Of a DNA stretch of 64,000 nt, positions 31,701-41,584 are shown one piece after another. Every line of letters begins with the position of its first letter. Position 1 is the stretch's first letter. The translations under genes were made by a program, and so were the position numbers. The notes beneath the pieces are model-generated. The model saw nothing but the letters and a program-made list of their open reading frames with translations, ran no database searches and was not told where the DNA came from. This DNA is from Clostridia bacterium (GTDB lineage: Bacteria > Bacillota > Clostridia > Christensenellales > Aristaeellaceae), in assembly GCA_017431005.1 (NCBI GenBank), contig JAFRLY010000004.1:49905-113904 (forward strand), read 5' to 3'.

Positions 31701-32711
31701 ATGATTTTCTTCGATCTGTCCAAACCCCTGCGCATCGTGCTGGTGGGCCGCGTCGCCATCGACTTCAACCCCACGGACTACAACCGGCCCCTGAACGAAA
31801 GCAGCAATTTCAACAAGTACCTCGGCGGCTCCCCGGCCAACATCGCCGTGGGCATGGCCCGGCTCGGAGACAGAGTCGGCTTCCTGGGCCGGGTTTCCGA
31901 CGATCAGTTCGGCACCTACGTCACCGATTATTTCCGGAACGAGGGCATCGACGTCAGCCATATCCGCCGCTGCGAGCACGGGGAGAAGCTGGGTCTCACC
32001 TTCACGGAGATGCTGTCTCCCACCGAATCCTCGATCCTGATGTACCGGGAGGGCGTCGCGGATCTGCAGCTGGCGCCGGAGGATATTGACGAGGCCTATA
32101 TTGCTTCCGCCTCCTGCCTGCTGATCTCCGGCACCGCCCTGTGCTGCTCCCCCACGCGGGAGGCGTCCCTGAAGGCGCTCGCCTTCGCCCTGCGGAACCA
32201 GGTGCCGGTGGTCTTCGACGCCGATTACCGGGCCTATACCTGGAAGGGCTTTGATGAGATCGCAATCTATACCTCCCTGGTGGCGGAAAAGGCGGATATC
32301 ATCATGGGCAGCCGGGAGGAGTTTGATCTGATGGAGCGCCTGCTGGGCCTGGACGGCTCCGACGCGGCCTCCGCCGCTTACTGGCTGGGCAAAAAGGCGC
32401 AGATCTGCGTCATCAAGCACGGGAAGAGCGGCTCGGACGCCTATTCGCGGGATCAGGGCTGCTGGAACGTGAAGCCCTTCCCGGTCACCGCCCTGAAGGG
32501 CTTCGGCGGCGGCGACGGCTACGCCTCCTCCTTCCTGCATGCCCTGATGGCCGGCCGTCCCCTGGAGGACGCGCTGGAGCGCGGCAGCGCCTCCGCGGCC
32601 ATGCTGGTGGCCAGCCACGCCTGCTCAAAGGATATGCCGGCCGAGGACGCCCTGAACGCGTTTATTCAGGAGAAGAAGGCTGCCTGCGGCAGCGTCGTCA
32701 CCCCGCTGTAA
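31701..32711 (+). CDS. iolC: 5-dehydro-2-deoxygluconokinase
   Basis: PfkB-family sugar kinase of 336 residues that phosphorylates 2-deoxy-5-keto-D-gluconate in inositol catabolism. Visible: GGSPANIAVGMARLG (substrate-side PfkB signature 1) and the C-terminal GFGGGDGYASSFLHAL with the catalytic Asp; the usual GAGD is GGGD here, as I recall for clostridial IolC. AAAGGAG precedes the ATG. Second inositol gene of the run, between iolJ and iolA. Its product is the substrate of IolJ. Confidence 0.93.
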   Translation: MIFFDLSKPLRIVLVGRVAIDFNPTDYNRPLNESSNFNKYLGGSPANIAVGMARLGDRVGFLGRVSDDQFGTYVTDYFRNEGIDVSHIRRCEHGEKLGLTFTEMLSPTESSILMYREGVADLQLAPEDIDEAYIASASCLLISGTALCCSPTREASLKALAFALRNQVPVVFDADYRAYTWKGFDEIAIYTSLVAEKADIIMGSREEFDLMERLLGLDGSDAASAAYWLGKKAQICVIKHGKSGSDAYSRDQGCWNVKPFPVTALKGFGGGDGYASSFLHALMAGRPLEDALERGSASAAMLVASHACSKDMPAEDALNAFIQEKKAACGSVVTPL

Positions 32712-32780
32712 CCGGCCCCGCGCCGTTCAGAATTCCGTTTCATACATTCCCTGTTTTCACAGAATGAAAGGAGATTGCCC

Positions 32781-34292
32781 ATGTCTGAGCCCAGTATCAT
32801 GAAACCCTTTATCAACGGCCGATTTATCGAATCAACCAGCGAAAAGTTCAACACCATTTACAATCCCTCCACCGGCGAGGTGCTGGCAAAGGTTCCCTGC
32901 TGCACGAAGGACGAGGTGGAGCAGGCAATCGCCGCCGCGAAGGCCGCCTTCCCAGCCTGGAAGGATACCCCGGTCCGCAAGCGCGCCTCCATCATGATGA
33001 AGCTGCGCAACCTGATCGAGGAGCACATGGAGGAGCTGACCGACCTGTGCGCCAGGGAAAACGGCAAGTGCTGGTCCGAGGCCGCCGGCGACGTCGGCAA
33101 GGCGCTGGAAATGACCGAGCTGGCCTGCTCCGCTCCCTCCCTGCTGATGGGCGAGAGCCTGATGAACACCTCCTCCGGCTATGACACCACCCTGTACCGG
33201 GAGCCCATCGGCGTGTTCGCCGGCATTGCTCCCTGGAACTTCCCGGCCATGATCCCTGTGGGCTGGATGGCGCCGCTGGCCATCGTCTGCGGCAACGCCT
33301 TCGTGCTCAAGCCCGCCTCCACCACGCCCATGACCTCCCTGCGCTTCGCGGAGCTGTACAAGGAAGCCGGCGTGCCGGACGGCATCTTCAACGTCGTGCC
33401 CTGCTCCCGCAACGAGGCGGAAATCTTCCTGACCCATGAGGATGTGAAGGGCATCACCTTCGTCGGCTCCACCGCCGTCGGCCAGCACGTCTACGCCACC
33501 GCCGCCGCCCACGGCAAGCGGGTGCAGTGCCTGTGCGAGGCGAAGAACCATGCGCTGGTCCTGAAGGACGCCCCGATCACCCGCACGGCCGCGGGCATCA
33601 TGAATTCCTCCTTCGGCTGCGCCGGCGAGCGCTGCATGGCGCTGCCCGTCGTGGTCGCGGAGGAGGAGATCGCGGATCAGCTGGTGGCTGAGATCGTCCG
33701 CCTCTGCAAACAGCAGAAGGTCGGCCCCGCCTACGACAAAACCTCCAACCTCGGCCCGGTGGGCTCCAAGGGCCATCAGCAGTTCATTCTGGACTGGATT
33801 CAGAAGGGCATCGATGAGGGCGCGCAGCTGGTGCTGGACGGCCGCGATGTGAAGGTTCCCGGCTATGAGAACGGCTATTACATCGGCCACACGATCTTCG
33901 ATCACGTGACCGAGGACATGACCGTCGGCACCCGCGAGATTTTCGGACCGGTGCTGTGCATCAAGCGGGTGAAGAGCTTTGAGGAAGGCCTGCAGCTGAT
34001 GAACCGCAACCCCTTCGCCAACGGCTCCGTCATCTTCACCCAGAGCGGCTATTACGCCCGGGAGTTCGCCCGCCGCACGGACGGCGGCATGGTCGGCATC
34101 AACGTGGGCATCCCGGTGCCGATCGGCGTTTTCCCCTTCTCCGGCCACAAGAAGTCCTTCTTCGGCGACCTGCACTGCCACGGCAAGGATGCCTTCCGGT
34201 TCTACACCGAGTCCAAGACCGTGACCGTCCGCTGGTTCGACGAGGAGGAAATGAAGAAAGAACAGGTTTCCACCTGGGACGGTTCCTTATAA
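32781..34292 (+). CDS. iolA: Methylmalonate/malonate-semialdehyde dehydrogenase (acylating)
   Basis: CoA-dependent aldehyde dehydrogenase of 503 residues that turns malonate semialdehyde into acetyl-CoA and CO2 with NAD+, the terminal step of the inositol pathway. Catalytic Cys is C285 in GERCMAL; the AKNH motif (about 254-257) distinguishes MMSDH from ordinary aldehyde dehydrogenases; the cofactor region reads TFVGSTAVGQHVY. ATG at 32781 has AAAGGAG seven bases upstream; the TTG six bases earlier is rejected. Placed in the middle of the operon rather than at the front as in Bacillus. Confidence 0.95.
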   Translation: MSEPSIMKPFINGRFIESTSEKFNTIYNPSTGEVLAKVPCCTKDEVEQAIAAAKAAFPAWKDTPVRKRASIMMKLRNLIEEHMEELTDLCARENGKCWSEAAGDVGKALEMTELACSAPSLLMGESLMNTSSGYDTTLYREPIGVFAGIAPWNFPAMIPVGWMAPLAIVCGNAFVLKPASTTPMTSLRFAELYKEAGVPDGIFNVVPCSRNEAEIFLTHEDVKGITFVGSTAVGQHVYATAAAHGKRVQCLCEAKNHALVLKDAPITRTAAGIMNSSFGCAGERCMALPVVVAEEEIADQLVAEIVRLCKQQKVGPAYDKTSNLGPVGSKGHQQFILDWIQKGIDEGAQLVLDGRDVKVPGYENGYYIGHTIFDHVTEDMTVGTREIFGPVLCIKRVKSFEEGLQLMNRNPFANGSVIFTQSGYYAREFARRTDGGMVGINVGIPVPIGVFPFSGHKKSFFGDLHCHGKDAFRFYTESKTVTVRWFDEEEMKKEQVSTWDGSL

Positions 34293-34326
34293 TTCCCAAC
34301 GATCATCAGAAAGAAGGAATACGGTT

Positions 34327-35346
34327 ATGAACAAGCTGCACATCGGTATCGTCGGCGCCGGCCGCATCGGCAACGTCCACGCGGAATCCATCACCTACCA
34401 CATCCCGGAAGCAGAAGTCGTCATGGTCACGGACGTCATTGAAGCCAGCGCGAAAAAGCTGGCGGAGCGCTTCGGCATCCCGAAGTATTCCGCGGATTAC
34501 ATGGATATCATCAACGATCCCGCGATCGACGCGGTGCTGGTCTGCTCCCCCACCCCCACCCATGCCGACATCACCATCGCCGCTCTGAAGGCCGGCAAGC
34601 ATGTCTTCTGCGAAAAGCCCGTGCATACCTCCATTGAAAAGATTCAGGAGGTGGCGCGGGTTGCGGAGGAAACCGGCAAAAAGCTGCAGATCGGCTTCAA
34701 CCGCCGTTTCGACCACAACCATAAGGCCGTGCAGAAGCTGGTGAAGGACGGCTGCCTTGGCAATGTGGAAATCATCAAGATCACCTCCCGGGATCCGGAG
34801 CCCCCGTCTCCCGAGTACGCGGCCTCCTCCGGCGGACTGTACATCGACATGATGATCCATGACTTCGACATGGCCATGTTCCTGGCCGGCTGCGACGTGA
34901 CCGAGGTCTATGCCATGGGCACCTCCCTGGTGGATAAGCGCATCGGCGAGGCCGGCGACGTGGATACCGCCATCGTCACCCTGACCTTTGAGAACGGCGC
35001 CCTGGGCGTCATCGACAACAGCCGCCGCGCCGCCTACGGCTACGACCAGCGCGTGGAAGTCTTCGGCTCCCTGGGCATGGCCGCCGATGAGAACGACGGC
35101 GATTCCACCGTCAAGCTGTCCACCGCAAGCGGCGTCGTCGGCGAAAAGCCCCAGTTCTTCTTCCTGGAGCGCTACATGGCCTCCTTCACGGAGGAGATGC
35201 GGCAGTTCATCAAAGCCATCACGGAAGACACCGATGTGCCGGTGGGCATTCATGCGGGCCTCATGAGCGTCGTGCTGGCCAAGGCCGCCAAAAAGTCCCT
35301 GGACGAGCACCGTCCCGTGAAGATCTCCGAGATCGCGCAGGCATAA
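34327..35346 (+). CDS. iolG: Inositol 2-dehydrogenase
   Basis: NAD-dependent Gfo/Idh/MocA oxidoreductase of 339 residues that oxidises myo-inositol to scyllo-inosose, the entry step of the pathway. Rossmann motif GAGRIG at residues 10-15; catalytic-loop CEKPVH at 95-100 with K97; substrate-side DHNHKAV and the SGGLYIDMMIHDFDM motif with the conserved Asp and His. The close match in length and motifs to IolG, plus the operon, make this secure, although scyllo-inositol or D-chiro-inositol activity cannot be excluded. AAGAAGGA precedes the ATG. Confidence 0.93.
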   Translation: MNKLHIGIVGAGRIGNVHAESITYHIPEAEVVMVTDVIEASAKKLAERFGIPKYSADYMDIINDPAIDAVLVCSPTPTHADITIAALKAGKHVFCEKPVHTSIEKIQEVARVAEETGKKLQIGFNRRFDHNHKAVQKLVKDGCLGNVEIIKITSRDPEPPSPEYAASSGGLYIDMMIHDFDMAMFLAGCDVTEVYAMGTSLVDKRIGEAGDVDTAIVTLTFENGALGVIDNSRRAAYGYDQRVEVFGSLGMAADENDGDSTVKLSTASGVVGEKPQFFFLERYMASFTEEMRQFIKAITEDTDVPVGIHAGLMSVVLAKAAKKSLDEHRPVKISEIAQA

Positions 35347-35358
35347 GGAGGAACCGCC

Positions 35359-36171
35359 ATGAACAGCAATATCATCAAAGCCCGCGGCGCTCATCCCTTC
35401 GGTCTGAAATGGCTGGCCCGCCGGGACGGTGAGCACGCGGACATGCTGATGGACTTCGGCGTTTACCGGATGAAGCGGGGCGACGTGTTTGAGGAGGGTC
35501 CCGGCCTGGAAAAGGCCGTGCTGCTGGTATACGGCGAGGCGGAATTCGCCTGGAACGGGCAGACGCACACGGAGAACCGTCCCAACTGCTTCGACGTGCC
35601 GCCCACCGCACTGCACGCGGACCGGGAAGGCGCGATCCGCGTCACCTGCCTGTCCGATGAAGCAGAAATCAACATCCTGCGCACGGACAATGAAAAAGCC
35701 TTCGGCACGAAGCTTTATCTGCCGGAGGACACCCCGGACGAATTCCGCGGCGCCGGCCTGATGCGGGAAACCTCCACCCGGATCGTCCGCACGATCTTTG
35801 ACTACACCAACGCGCCGGACGCGAACCTGGTGCTGGGCGAGGTCATCGGCTTCCCGGGCAAGTGGTCCAGCTATCCGCCGCATCATCATCCGCAGCCGGA
35901 AATCTATTACTACAAGACCAATCCGGAAAACGGCTTCGGCTACGGCGAGCTGGGCGACGAGGTGGTCAAGGTGCAGAACAACGACACCGTGTTCATCGCG
36001 CCGGGCCTGACCCATCCCCACTGCACCGCCCCCGGCTACGCGCTCTGGTATCTGTGGGCCATCCGCCATCTGGACGGGCAGCCCTATAAAAATCCGGAAT
36101 GCCCGGTGTTCCTGCCGGAGCATCTGTGGGTGATGGAGCCGGACGCTCATTACTGGGGCGACAAAAAGTAA
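35359..36171 (+). CDS. iolB: 5-deoxy-glucuronate isomerase
   Basis: Bicupin isomerase of 270 residues that converts 5-deoxy-D-glucuronate to 2-deoxy-5-keto-D-gluconate, between the IolD and IolC steps. The metal-binding cluster SYPPHHHPQPEIYYYK is in the second cupin half, and GLTHPHCTAPGYALWYLW near the C-terminus is typical of IolB. It follows iolG after 12 bases with GGAGG before the ATG. Normal length, nothing odd. Confidence 0.95.
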   Translation: MNSNIIKARGAHPFGLKWLARRDGEHADMLMDFGVYRMKRGDVFEEGPGLEKAVLLVYGEAEFAWNGQTHTENRPNCFDVPPTALHADREGAIRVTCLSDEAEINILRTDNEKAFGTKLYLPEDTPDEFRGAGLMRETSTRIVRTIFDYTNAPDANLVLGEVIGFPGKWSSYPPHHHPQPEIYYYKTNPENGFGYGELGDEVVKVQNNDTVFIAPGLTHPHCTAPGYALWYLWAIRHLDGQPYKNPECPVFLPEHLWVMEPDAHYWGDKK

Positions 36172-36183
36172 GGAGACCTGCCT

Positions 36184-38034
36184 ATGAAAACCCTTCGTTT
36201 GACCATGGCCCAGGCCCTGGTCCGTTTCCTGGATCAGCAGTATGTGGAGCTGGACGGAACGGAGCATAAGTTTGTCAGCAATATCTTCGGCGTTTTCGGT
36301 CACGGCTGCGTGGTCGGCGTCGGCCAGGCGCTGCAGCAGGGCGGGCATCAGATCCGTTTCCTGCAGGGCAAGAACGAGCAGAACATGGCCCTGGCCGCCA
36401 CGGCCTTCGCCAAGCAGAAGAACCGGCTGGAAATCATTCCCTGCGTGTCCTCCATCGGCCCCGGTGCCATGAACATGGTCACCGCCGCCGGCTGCGCCAC
36501 CGCCAACCGCATTCCGCTTCTCCTGCTGCCCGGCGACACCTTTGCCTGCCGTCAGCCGGACCCCGTGCTGCAGCAGGCGGAGTTCTTCACATCCTTCGGC
36601 CAGACGGTCACGGACGCCTTCCGGGGCGTCTGCCACTACTTTGACCGCATCGAACGGCCGGAGCAGCTGATGACCGCTGCCCTGCACGCCCTGCGCGTAC
36701 TGACGGACCCCGCCGATACCGGCGCCGTCTGCCTGGCCATGCCCCAGGATGTTGAGGGCGAGGCCTATGATTATCCGGTGTCCTTCCTGCGCAAGCGCGT
36801 CTGGCATCTGGACCGCCGCACCCCCACCGCCGCCCAGGCGGAGCGGGCCGCCGCGCTGCTGCGGGCCGCGAAACGGCCCCTGGTCATCGCCGGCGGCGGC
36901 GTGCGCTATTCCTTCGCGCATGATGCCCTGAAGGCCTTCTGCGAATCCACCGGCATTCCCTTTGCCGAAACCCAGGCAGGCAAGAGCGTCCTGCCCTGGG
37001 ATCATCCCCTGAACCTGGGCGGCATCGGCGTGACCGGCGGCAAGGCCGCCAACGTCATCGGCCGCGACGCGGACGTCGTGCTCGCGGTCGGCACCCGCCT
37101 CAGCGACTTTACCACCTCCTCCAAATGGCTGTTCCGGGAGGACGCGAAATTCATCACCCTGAACATCTGCCCCTTCGACACGGTTAAGATGGACGCGGAG
37201 CCGATGCTCTGCGACGCCCGGGAGGGCCTGGCCGCCCTGACGGAGGCCCTGAAGGGGTACCGGTACGAGGATGCCGGCGCGGCTCAGGCTGCCGTCCGGG
37301 AGTGGAACGGCATCGTGGACGAATGGTACGCCGCCCCCGGTCATCCCCTGTCCCAGACCCGGGCCCTGGGCATCATCAACAGCTTCATGAAGCCCGGCGA
37401 CATCGCCGTCGGCTCCGCGGGCAGCCTGCCCGGCGACATGCAGCGGCTCTTCCGCCCCACCGGCCGGGACTGCTACCACATGGAATACGGCTTCTCCAAC
37501 ATGGGCTACGAGCCCAACGGCGCCCTGGGTGTCAAGCTGGCCTGCCCGGACCGTGAGGTGTATACCTTCTTCGGCGACGGCACCTACCTGATGGCCCATT
37601 CCGAAATGGTCACCTGCCTCCAGGAGCATCTGCGGGTACACTTCTGCGTCTTCGACAACTCCGGCTGGGGCTGCATCGAAAACCTGCAGAACAACCAGGG
37701 CAGCGATACCTTCGGCACCGTCTTCCGGTTCCGCAATCCGGAAACCGGGGAGCTGGACGGCGCCGTCATGCCGCTTGACTTCGCGAAGAGCGCGGAGGGC
37801 TATGGGCTGAAGGCCTACTCCATCCATACGGAGGAGGAACTGAAGGCCGCCCTGACCGACGCTTTGACCCAGGAGCGGCCGGTCCTCTACGACATCAAGG
37901 TGGATCCCGGCTCCATGACCCCGGGCTATGAAAACTGGTGGCGCGTCGGCGTCGCCGAGGTGTCGCAGCAGCCCCGGGTGCAGGCCGCCTACGCGGACCT
38001 CTGCGCCCATATTCAGGATACCCGAAAGTATTGA
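36184..38034 (+). CDS. iolD: 3D-(3,5/4)-trihydroxycyclohexane-1,2-dione hydrolase
   Basis: Thiamin-diphosphate enzyme of 616 residues that opens the inositol ring, giving 5-deoxyglucuronate. Layout is that of the acetolactate-synthase family: N-terminal Pyr domain with [17 protein letters not shown], a central domain (about 200-340, [14 protein letters not shown]), and the C-terminal PP domain with [18 protein letters not shown] and [12 protein letters not shown] for Mg2+/ThDP binding. Twelve bases after iolB and 16 before iolE; AAGGAG precedes the ATG. Confidence 0.96.
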   Translation: MKTLRLTMAQALVRFLDQQYVELDGTEHKFVSNIFGVFGHGCVVGVGQALQQGGHQIRFLQGKNEQNMALAATAFAKQKNRLEIIPCVSSIGPGAMNMVTAAGCATANRIPLLLLPGDTFACRQPDPVLQQAEFFTSFGQTVTDAFRGVCHYFDRIERPEQLMTAALHALRVLTDPADTGAVCLAMPQDVEGEAYDYPVSFLRKRVWHLDRRTPTAAQAERAAALLRAAKRPLVIAGGGVRYSFAHDALKAFCESTGIPFAETQAGKSVLPWDHPLNLGGIGVTGGKAANVIGRDADVVLAVGTRLSDFTTSSKWLFREDAKFITLNICPFDTVKMDAEPMLCDAREGLAALTEALKGYRYEDAGAAQAAVREWNGIVDEWYAAPGHPLSQTRALGIINSFMKPGDIAVGSAGSLPGDMQRLFRPTGRDCYHMEYGFSNMGYEPNGALGVKLACPDREVYTFFGDGTYLMAHSEMVTCLQEHLRVHFCVFDNSGWGCIENLQNNQGSDTFGTVFRFRNPETGELDGAVMPLDFAKSAEGYGLKAYSIHTEEELKAALTDALTQERPVLYDIKVDPGSMTPGYENWWRVGVAEVSQQPRVQAAYADLCAHIQDTRKY

Positions 38035-38050
38035 TAAAGGAGCAGCAGCC

Positions 38051-38947
38051 ATGTTAGATCCGAACAAAGTCAAACTCGCCATCGCCCCGATCGGCTGGAC
38101 CAATGATGATATGCCCGACCTGGGCGGGGAAAACACCTTCGAGCAGTGCGTCAGTGAAATGGCGCTGGCCGGCTTCACCGGCAGCGAGATCGGCAACAAG
38201 TATCCTCAGGACGTGGCCGTGCTGAAGCACAAGCTGGACGTCCGCGGCCTGCAGATCTGCAATGCCTGGTTCTCCACCCTCTTCACCTCCGAGCCCTACG
38301 AGGTCACCATCAGAAACTTCATCGCCCACCGGGACCGCCTGTACGCTCTGGGCGCGCGGGTTATCGGCGCCAGCGAGCAGGGAGATTCCATTCAGGGGAA
38401 GAACCTGAATATCTTCGGGACGGACAAGCCCGTCTGGACGGACGCCCAGTGGGACCTGGTCACGAAGGGCTACAATGAGCTCGGCGCCCTGGCGCAGGAA
38501 AAGGGCATGACCCTGACCATGCATCACCACATGGGCACCGGCGTGCAGACGGTGGAGGAAATCGACCGCTTCATGGCCTCCGTGGATCCGGAAAAGGTGT
38601 TCCTGCTCTTCGACTCCGGCCACCTGACCTTTGCCGGCGTGGACCCGGTTCCGGTGCTGAAGAAGTACATCTCCCGCATCCGTCATATCCACCTGAAGGA
38701 CTGCCGTCTGGCCATCCGGGATCAGGCCCGGCAGGAGGGCTGGAGCTTCCTGACCGCGGTGCGCAGCGGCGTCTTCACCGTGCCCGGCGACGGCGACGTG
38801 GACTTCGCCCCGATTTTCCGGGTCATTGAGGAAAGCGGCTATCAGGGCTGGGTCGTCGTGGAGGCGGAGCAGGATCCCGCCAAAGCCAACCCCTTTGAGT
38901 ATGCCAAAATGGCCCGCGGCTACATCCGGGAAAAGACCGGTCTGTAA
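38051..38947 (+). CDS. iolE: Myo-inosose-2 dehydratase
   Basis: Xylose-isomerase-like TIM-barrel enzyme of 298 residues that dehydrates scyllo-inosose to the trihydroxycyclohexane-dione used by IolD; Co2+/Mn2+ dependent. Features: [12 protein letters not shown] at the front, [27 protein letters not shown] and VVVEAEQDP at the end, which supply the metal ligands (Glu, Asp, His, Glu). The in-frame extension to 37928 overlaps iolD; the ATG at 38051 has AAAGGAG upstream. Last gene of the operon, followed by a terminator. Confidence 0.95.
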   Translation: MLDPNKVKLAIAPIGWTNDDMPDLGGENTFEQCVSEMALAGFTGSEIGNKYPQDVAVLKHKLDVRGLQICNAWFSTLFTSEPYEVTIRNFIAHRDRLYALGARVIGASEQGDSIQGKNLNIFGTDKPVWTDAQWDLVTKGYNELGALAQEKGMTLTMHHHMGTGVQTVEEIDRFMASVDPEKVFLLFDSGHLTFAGVDPVPVLKKYISRIRHIHLKDCRLAIRDQARQEGWSFLTAVRSGVFTVPGDGDVDFAPIFRVIEESGYQGWVVVEAEQDPAKANPFEYAKMARGYIREKTGL

Positions 38948-38966
38948 CCGCAGGCCCGTCATCCGC

Positions 38967-39003
38967 AAACCGTCCGGCTCCGCGGGGGCTGGACGGTTTT
39001 TTA
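38967..39003 (+). terminator. Terminator of the iol operon
   Basis: Stem AACCGTCC (38968-38975) / GGACGGTT (38991-38998) with a GC-rich 15-base loop and TTTTTT. Confidence 0.85.
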
Positions 39004-39061
39004 TCCCGGCTTTTTCGCCGTGCCGGTAAAAATAACCCGTTGTATTTTTCCGTTCCTTTCC

Positions 39062-39090
39062 TGTACTTTTTCCCTGCCCTGTGACATAAT
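39062..39090 (+). promoter_or_regulatory. Promoter of the SPFH gene
   Basis: TGTACT (39062-39067), 17-base spacer, CATAAT (39085-39090) with extended TG. Confidence 0.5.
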
Positions 39091-39158
39091 AGCCTCACAG
39101 CCGGGGAATGAGCCCCGGCGGGAATCACGACAAACCACTGAAAGAGAGGAATCCTTCC

Positions 39159-40043
39159 ATGAAAAAGAGTCTGATCATCGTCATCGGCGTGCTGGTGATT
39201 GCCGCCCTGATCGCCACCACCTGCACGGCGACAGTTGAAACCGGTTATACCGGTATCGTCACCACCTTCGGCCGCGTGGAGGACCGGACCATGGAAGCCG
39301 GTCTGCATCTCAAGAGCCCCTTCCAGCGGATCATCGCCATGGATAACCGGGAGCAAAAAACCAGCTTCACCACCGAAGCTTTCTCCAGCGACATCCAGCA
39401 GGTGAATATCACCGGCAGCATCAACTATGCTATCAATAAGGCGACTGCCATGACCCTGTTCAGGGAAGTCGGCACGGACTACTTCAACAAGCTGGTCAAC
39501 CCCCGGATGCTGGAGATCACCAAAGGCGTTTTCAGCAAATACACCGCGGAAAATCTGGTGGCCAACCGTCAGACCCTCAGTGAATCCATCCGGGACGGCC
39601 TGTATGCGGAGCTGAAGGACTACGGCATCAACGTCATCAGCCTGAGCATTGAAAACATCGACTTCACCGACGCCTTCACCGATGCCGTTGAGGCCAAGCA
39701 GGTCGCTGCCCAGCGCAAGCTCCAGGCAGAGATTGAGCAGGCCCAGATGACCATGGAAACCCAGCAGCAGGCGGAACGTCAGCGCATCAATGCGGAAGCC
39801 GCGGCCAATGTGGCCAAGATCAACGCGGATGCGGACGCCTACGCCGTCAAGGTACGCAGTGAGGCGGAAGCCGAAGCCAACAAGCTGATTGCCGAATCCC
39901 TGACCGAGCATCTGATCCGCTTCAACGAGATCAAGACCTGGGACGGCAAGCTGCCCACCTTTATGGCCGGCGAAAGCAGCGCCACGCTTCCGATCCTGAA
40001 CCTGGGAACGGACGCGGCGGGAACCGCTGCTGACGGGGAATAA
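39159..40043 (+). CDS. SPFH/band 7 (prohibitin-like) membrane protein
   Basis: Membrane-anchored scaffold protein of 294 residues. One N-terminal helix (about 5-23, IIVIGVLVIAALIATTC), an SPFH/PHB domain (about 28-190: GYTGIVTTFGRVEDRTMEAGLHLKSPF in pieces) and a long Ala/Glu-rich coiled coil (about 190-260), ending in a hydrophobic Gly-rich tail. This is the prohibitin/HflC layout; such proteins form ring assemblies that organise membrane regions or control FtsH. Start at 39159 with GAGAGG upstream. Monocistronic, closed by a GC-rich terminator shared with glyS. Confidence 0.9.
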   Translation: MKKSLIIVIGVLVIAALIATTCTATVETGYTGIVTTFGRVEDRTMEAGLHLKSPFQRIIAMDNREQKTSFTTEAFSSDIQQVNITGSINYAINKATAMTLFREVGTDYFNKLVNPRMLEITKGVFSKYTAENLVANRQTLSESIRDGLYAELKDYGINVISLSIENIDFTDAFTDAVEAKQVAAQRKLQAEIEQAQMTMETQQQAERQRINAEAAANVAKINADADAYAVKVRSEAEAEANKLIAESLTEHLIRFNEIKTWDGKLPTFMAGESSATLPILNLGTDAAGTAADGE

Positions 40044-40057
40044 GCCGGAAAAAATTC

Positions 40058-40091
40058 AAACGGCCGCGCGGCTGAACCGCGCGGCCGTTTT
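40058..40091. terminator. Bidirectional terminator between SPFH gene and glyS
   Basis: Eleven-pair stem CGGCCGCGCGG / CCGCGCGGCCG with CTGAA loop, flanked by AAA and TTTT, so usable from both sides. Confidence 0.8.
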
Positions 40092-40111
40092 CGTATGCTG
40101 TTTTTGCCGGA

Positions 40112-41491
40112 TCAGAAACGCATCCGGTCCTCTATATATTTGCGCACCTCGCTCAGCGGCACCCGCTCCTGCTGCATGGTATCGCGGTCGCGGATAGTAA
40201 CCGTCTGTGTTTCCTCGGTCTCGAAGTCGACACAGATGCTGAAGGGCGTGCCGATCTCATCCTGGCGGCGGTACCGCTTGCCGATGGAACCGGTTTCGTC
40301 ATATTCCACGGGGAAGTACTTGCACAGCTCGGCATGAATCTCACCGGCCAGGGCGCCCAGCTTGTTCTTCTGCAGGGGCAGCACCGCAGCCTTGTACGGA
40401 GCCAGCGCCGGATGCAGATGCAGCACCGTGCGCACATCTCCGCCCTCCAGCTCCTCTTCCTCATAGGCATTGCACAGGAAGGCCAGCACCGCCCGGTCCA
40501 CGCCCAGGGAAGGCTCAATGCAGTACGGGATATAGCGCTCGTTGGTCACCGGATCCAGATATTCCATGGACTTGCCGGAATGATTCTGATGCTGGGTCAG
40601 GTCATAGTCCGTCCGGTCCGCCACGCCCCAGAGCTCACCCCATCCGAAGGGGAACAGGAACTCAAAGTCCGTTGTCGCCTTGGAATAGAAGGCCAGCTTC
40701 TCCGGCTCATGATCCCGCAGCCGCAGGCTCTCTTCCTTAATGCCCAGGCTCAGCAGCCAGTCGCGGCAGAAGGAACGCCAGTAATTGAACCATTCCAGGT
40801 CCTCACCGGGCTTGCAGAAGAACTCCAGCTCCATCTGCTCGAATTCCCGCACACGGAAAATGAAATTGCCGGGGGTGATTTCGTTCCGGAAGGATTTGCC
40901 GATCTGGGCGATACCGGCCGGCAGCTTTTTCCGGGTGGTGCGCATGGCGTTCTGGAAGTTGACAAAGATGCCCTGCGCGGTTTCCGGCCGCAGGTAGATC
41001 TCATTGGCGCTGTCCTCGTTCACGCCGGCAAAGGTCTTGAACATCAGGTTGAACTGACGGATACCGGTAAAATCCTTCTTGCCGCATACCGGGCAGACGA
41101 TATCGTGCTCGGCAATAAACTTCTCCAGCTCCGCGTTGGTCCAGCCGTCGCCTGTTTCCGCGCCCTGGGTGAAATCCTCAATCAGTTTGTCCGCCCGGAA
41201 GCGCGCCTTGCAGGCCTTGCAGTCCATCAGCGGATCATTGAAACCGCCCACGTGGCCGCTGGCCACCCAGACCTCCCGGTTCATCAGAATTGCGCAGTCC
41301 AGCCCGGTGTTATACTTGCTTTCCTGCACAAATTTCTGCCACCAGGCTTTTTTTACGTTGTTCTTGAATTCGACGCCCAGGGGACCGTAATCCCAGGTAT
41401 TGGCCAGGCCGCCGTAAATCTCGGAGCCGGCGAAAATAAAGCCGCGATTTTTGCAAAGGGCGACCAGCTTATCCATTGTCAGTTCTGCCAT
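40112..41491 (-). CDS. glyS: Glycyl-tRNA synthetase, dimeric (alpha2) type
   Basis: Class II aminoacyl-tRNA synthetase of 459 residues that charges tRNA-Gly. It is the eukaryote/archaea-like homodimeric form found in many Firmicutes, not the alpha2beta2 form. Class II motifs are visible: motif 1 region [10 protein letters not shown], motif 2 [10 protein letters not shown], motif 3 [10 protein letters not shown]; an inserted zinc ribbon has CKACKARF and CPVCGKK. The anticodon-binding domain follows from about residue 360. GGAGG is eight bases before the ATG. The leader from the promoter at 41552-41580 is only about 55 bases, too short for a T-box. Confidence 0.97.
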   Translation of the reverse strand: MAELTMDKLVALCKNRGFIFAGSEIYGGLANTWDYGPLGVEFKNNVKKAWWQKFVQESKYNTGLDCAILMNREVWVASGHVGGFNDPLMDCKACKARFRADKLIEDFTQGAETGDGWTNAELEKFIAEHDIVCPVCGKKDFTGIRQFNLMFKTFAGVNEDSANEIYLRPETAQGIFVNFQNAMRTTRKKLPAGIAQIGKSFRNEITPGNFIFRVREFEQMELEFFCKPGEDLEWFNYWRSFCRDWLLSLGIKEESLRLRDHEPEKLAFYSKATTDFEFLFPFGWGELWGVADRTDYDLTQHQNHSGKSMEYLDPVTNERYIPYCIEPSLGVDRAVLAFLCNAYEEEELEGGDVRTVLHLHPALAPYKAAVLPLQKNKLGALAGEIHAELCKYFPVEYDETGSIGKRYRRQDEIGTPFSICVDFETEETQTVTIRDRDTMQQERVPLSEVRKYIEDRMRF

Positions 41492-41551
41492 GTTTTCTTC
41501 CTCCCGCGTTTCCCGCCCGTTTCCGGGTTTTCTTGACAGTCATACCCGAAA

Positions 41552-41580
41552 ATCATAGAGTTTGAAGTCCGATTTGTCAA
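41552..41580 (-). promoter_or_regulatory. Promoter of glyS
   Basis: Perfect TTGACA (41575-41580), 17-base spacer, TATGAT (41552-41557). It touches the stop region of the 4Fe-4S gene. Confidence 0.8.
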
Positions 41581-41584
41581 GCTG

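Noticed and set aside
34306-38199. A 1297-residue open frame on the minus strand opposite the iol genes
   Set aside because: It is the antisense shadow of iolG, iolB, iolD and iolE, whose products are clearly recognised; the antisense translation is Gly/Ala/His/Val-rich without any domain.
41492-41580. A T-box riboswitch in front of glyS
   Set aside because: The promoter lies only about 60 bases from the start codon; there is no room for a T-box and no NGGN-loop or antiterminator was seen.
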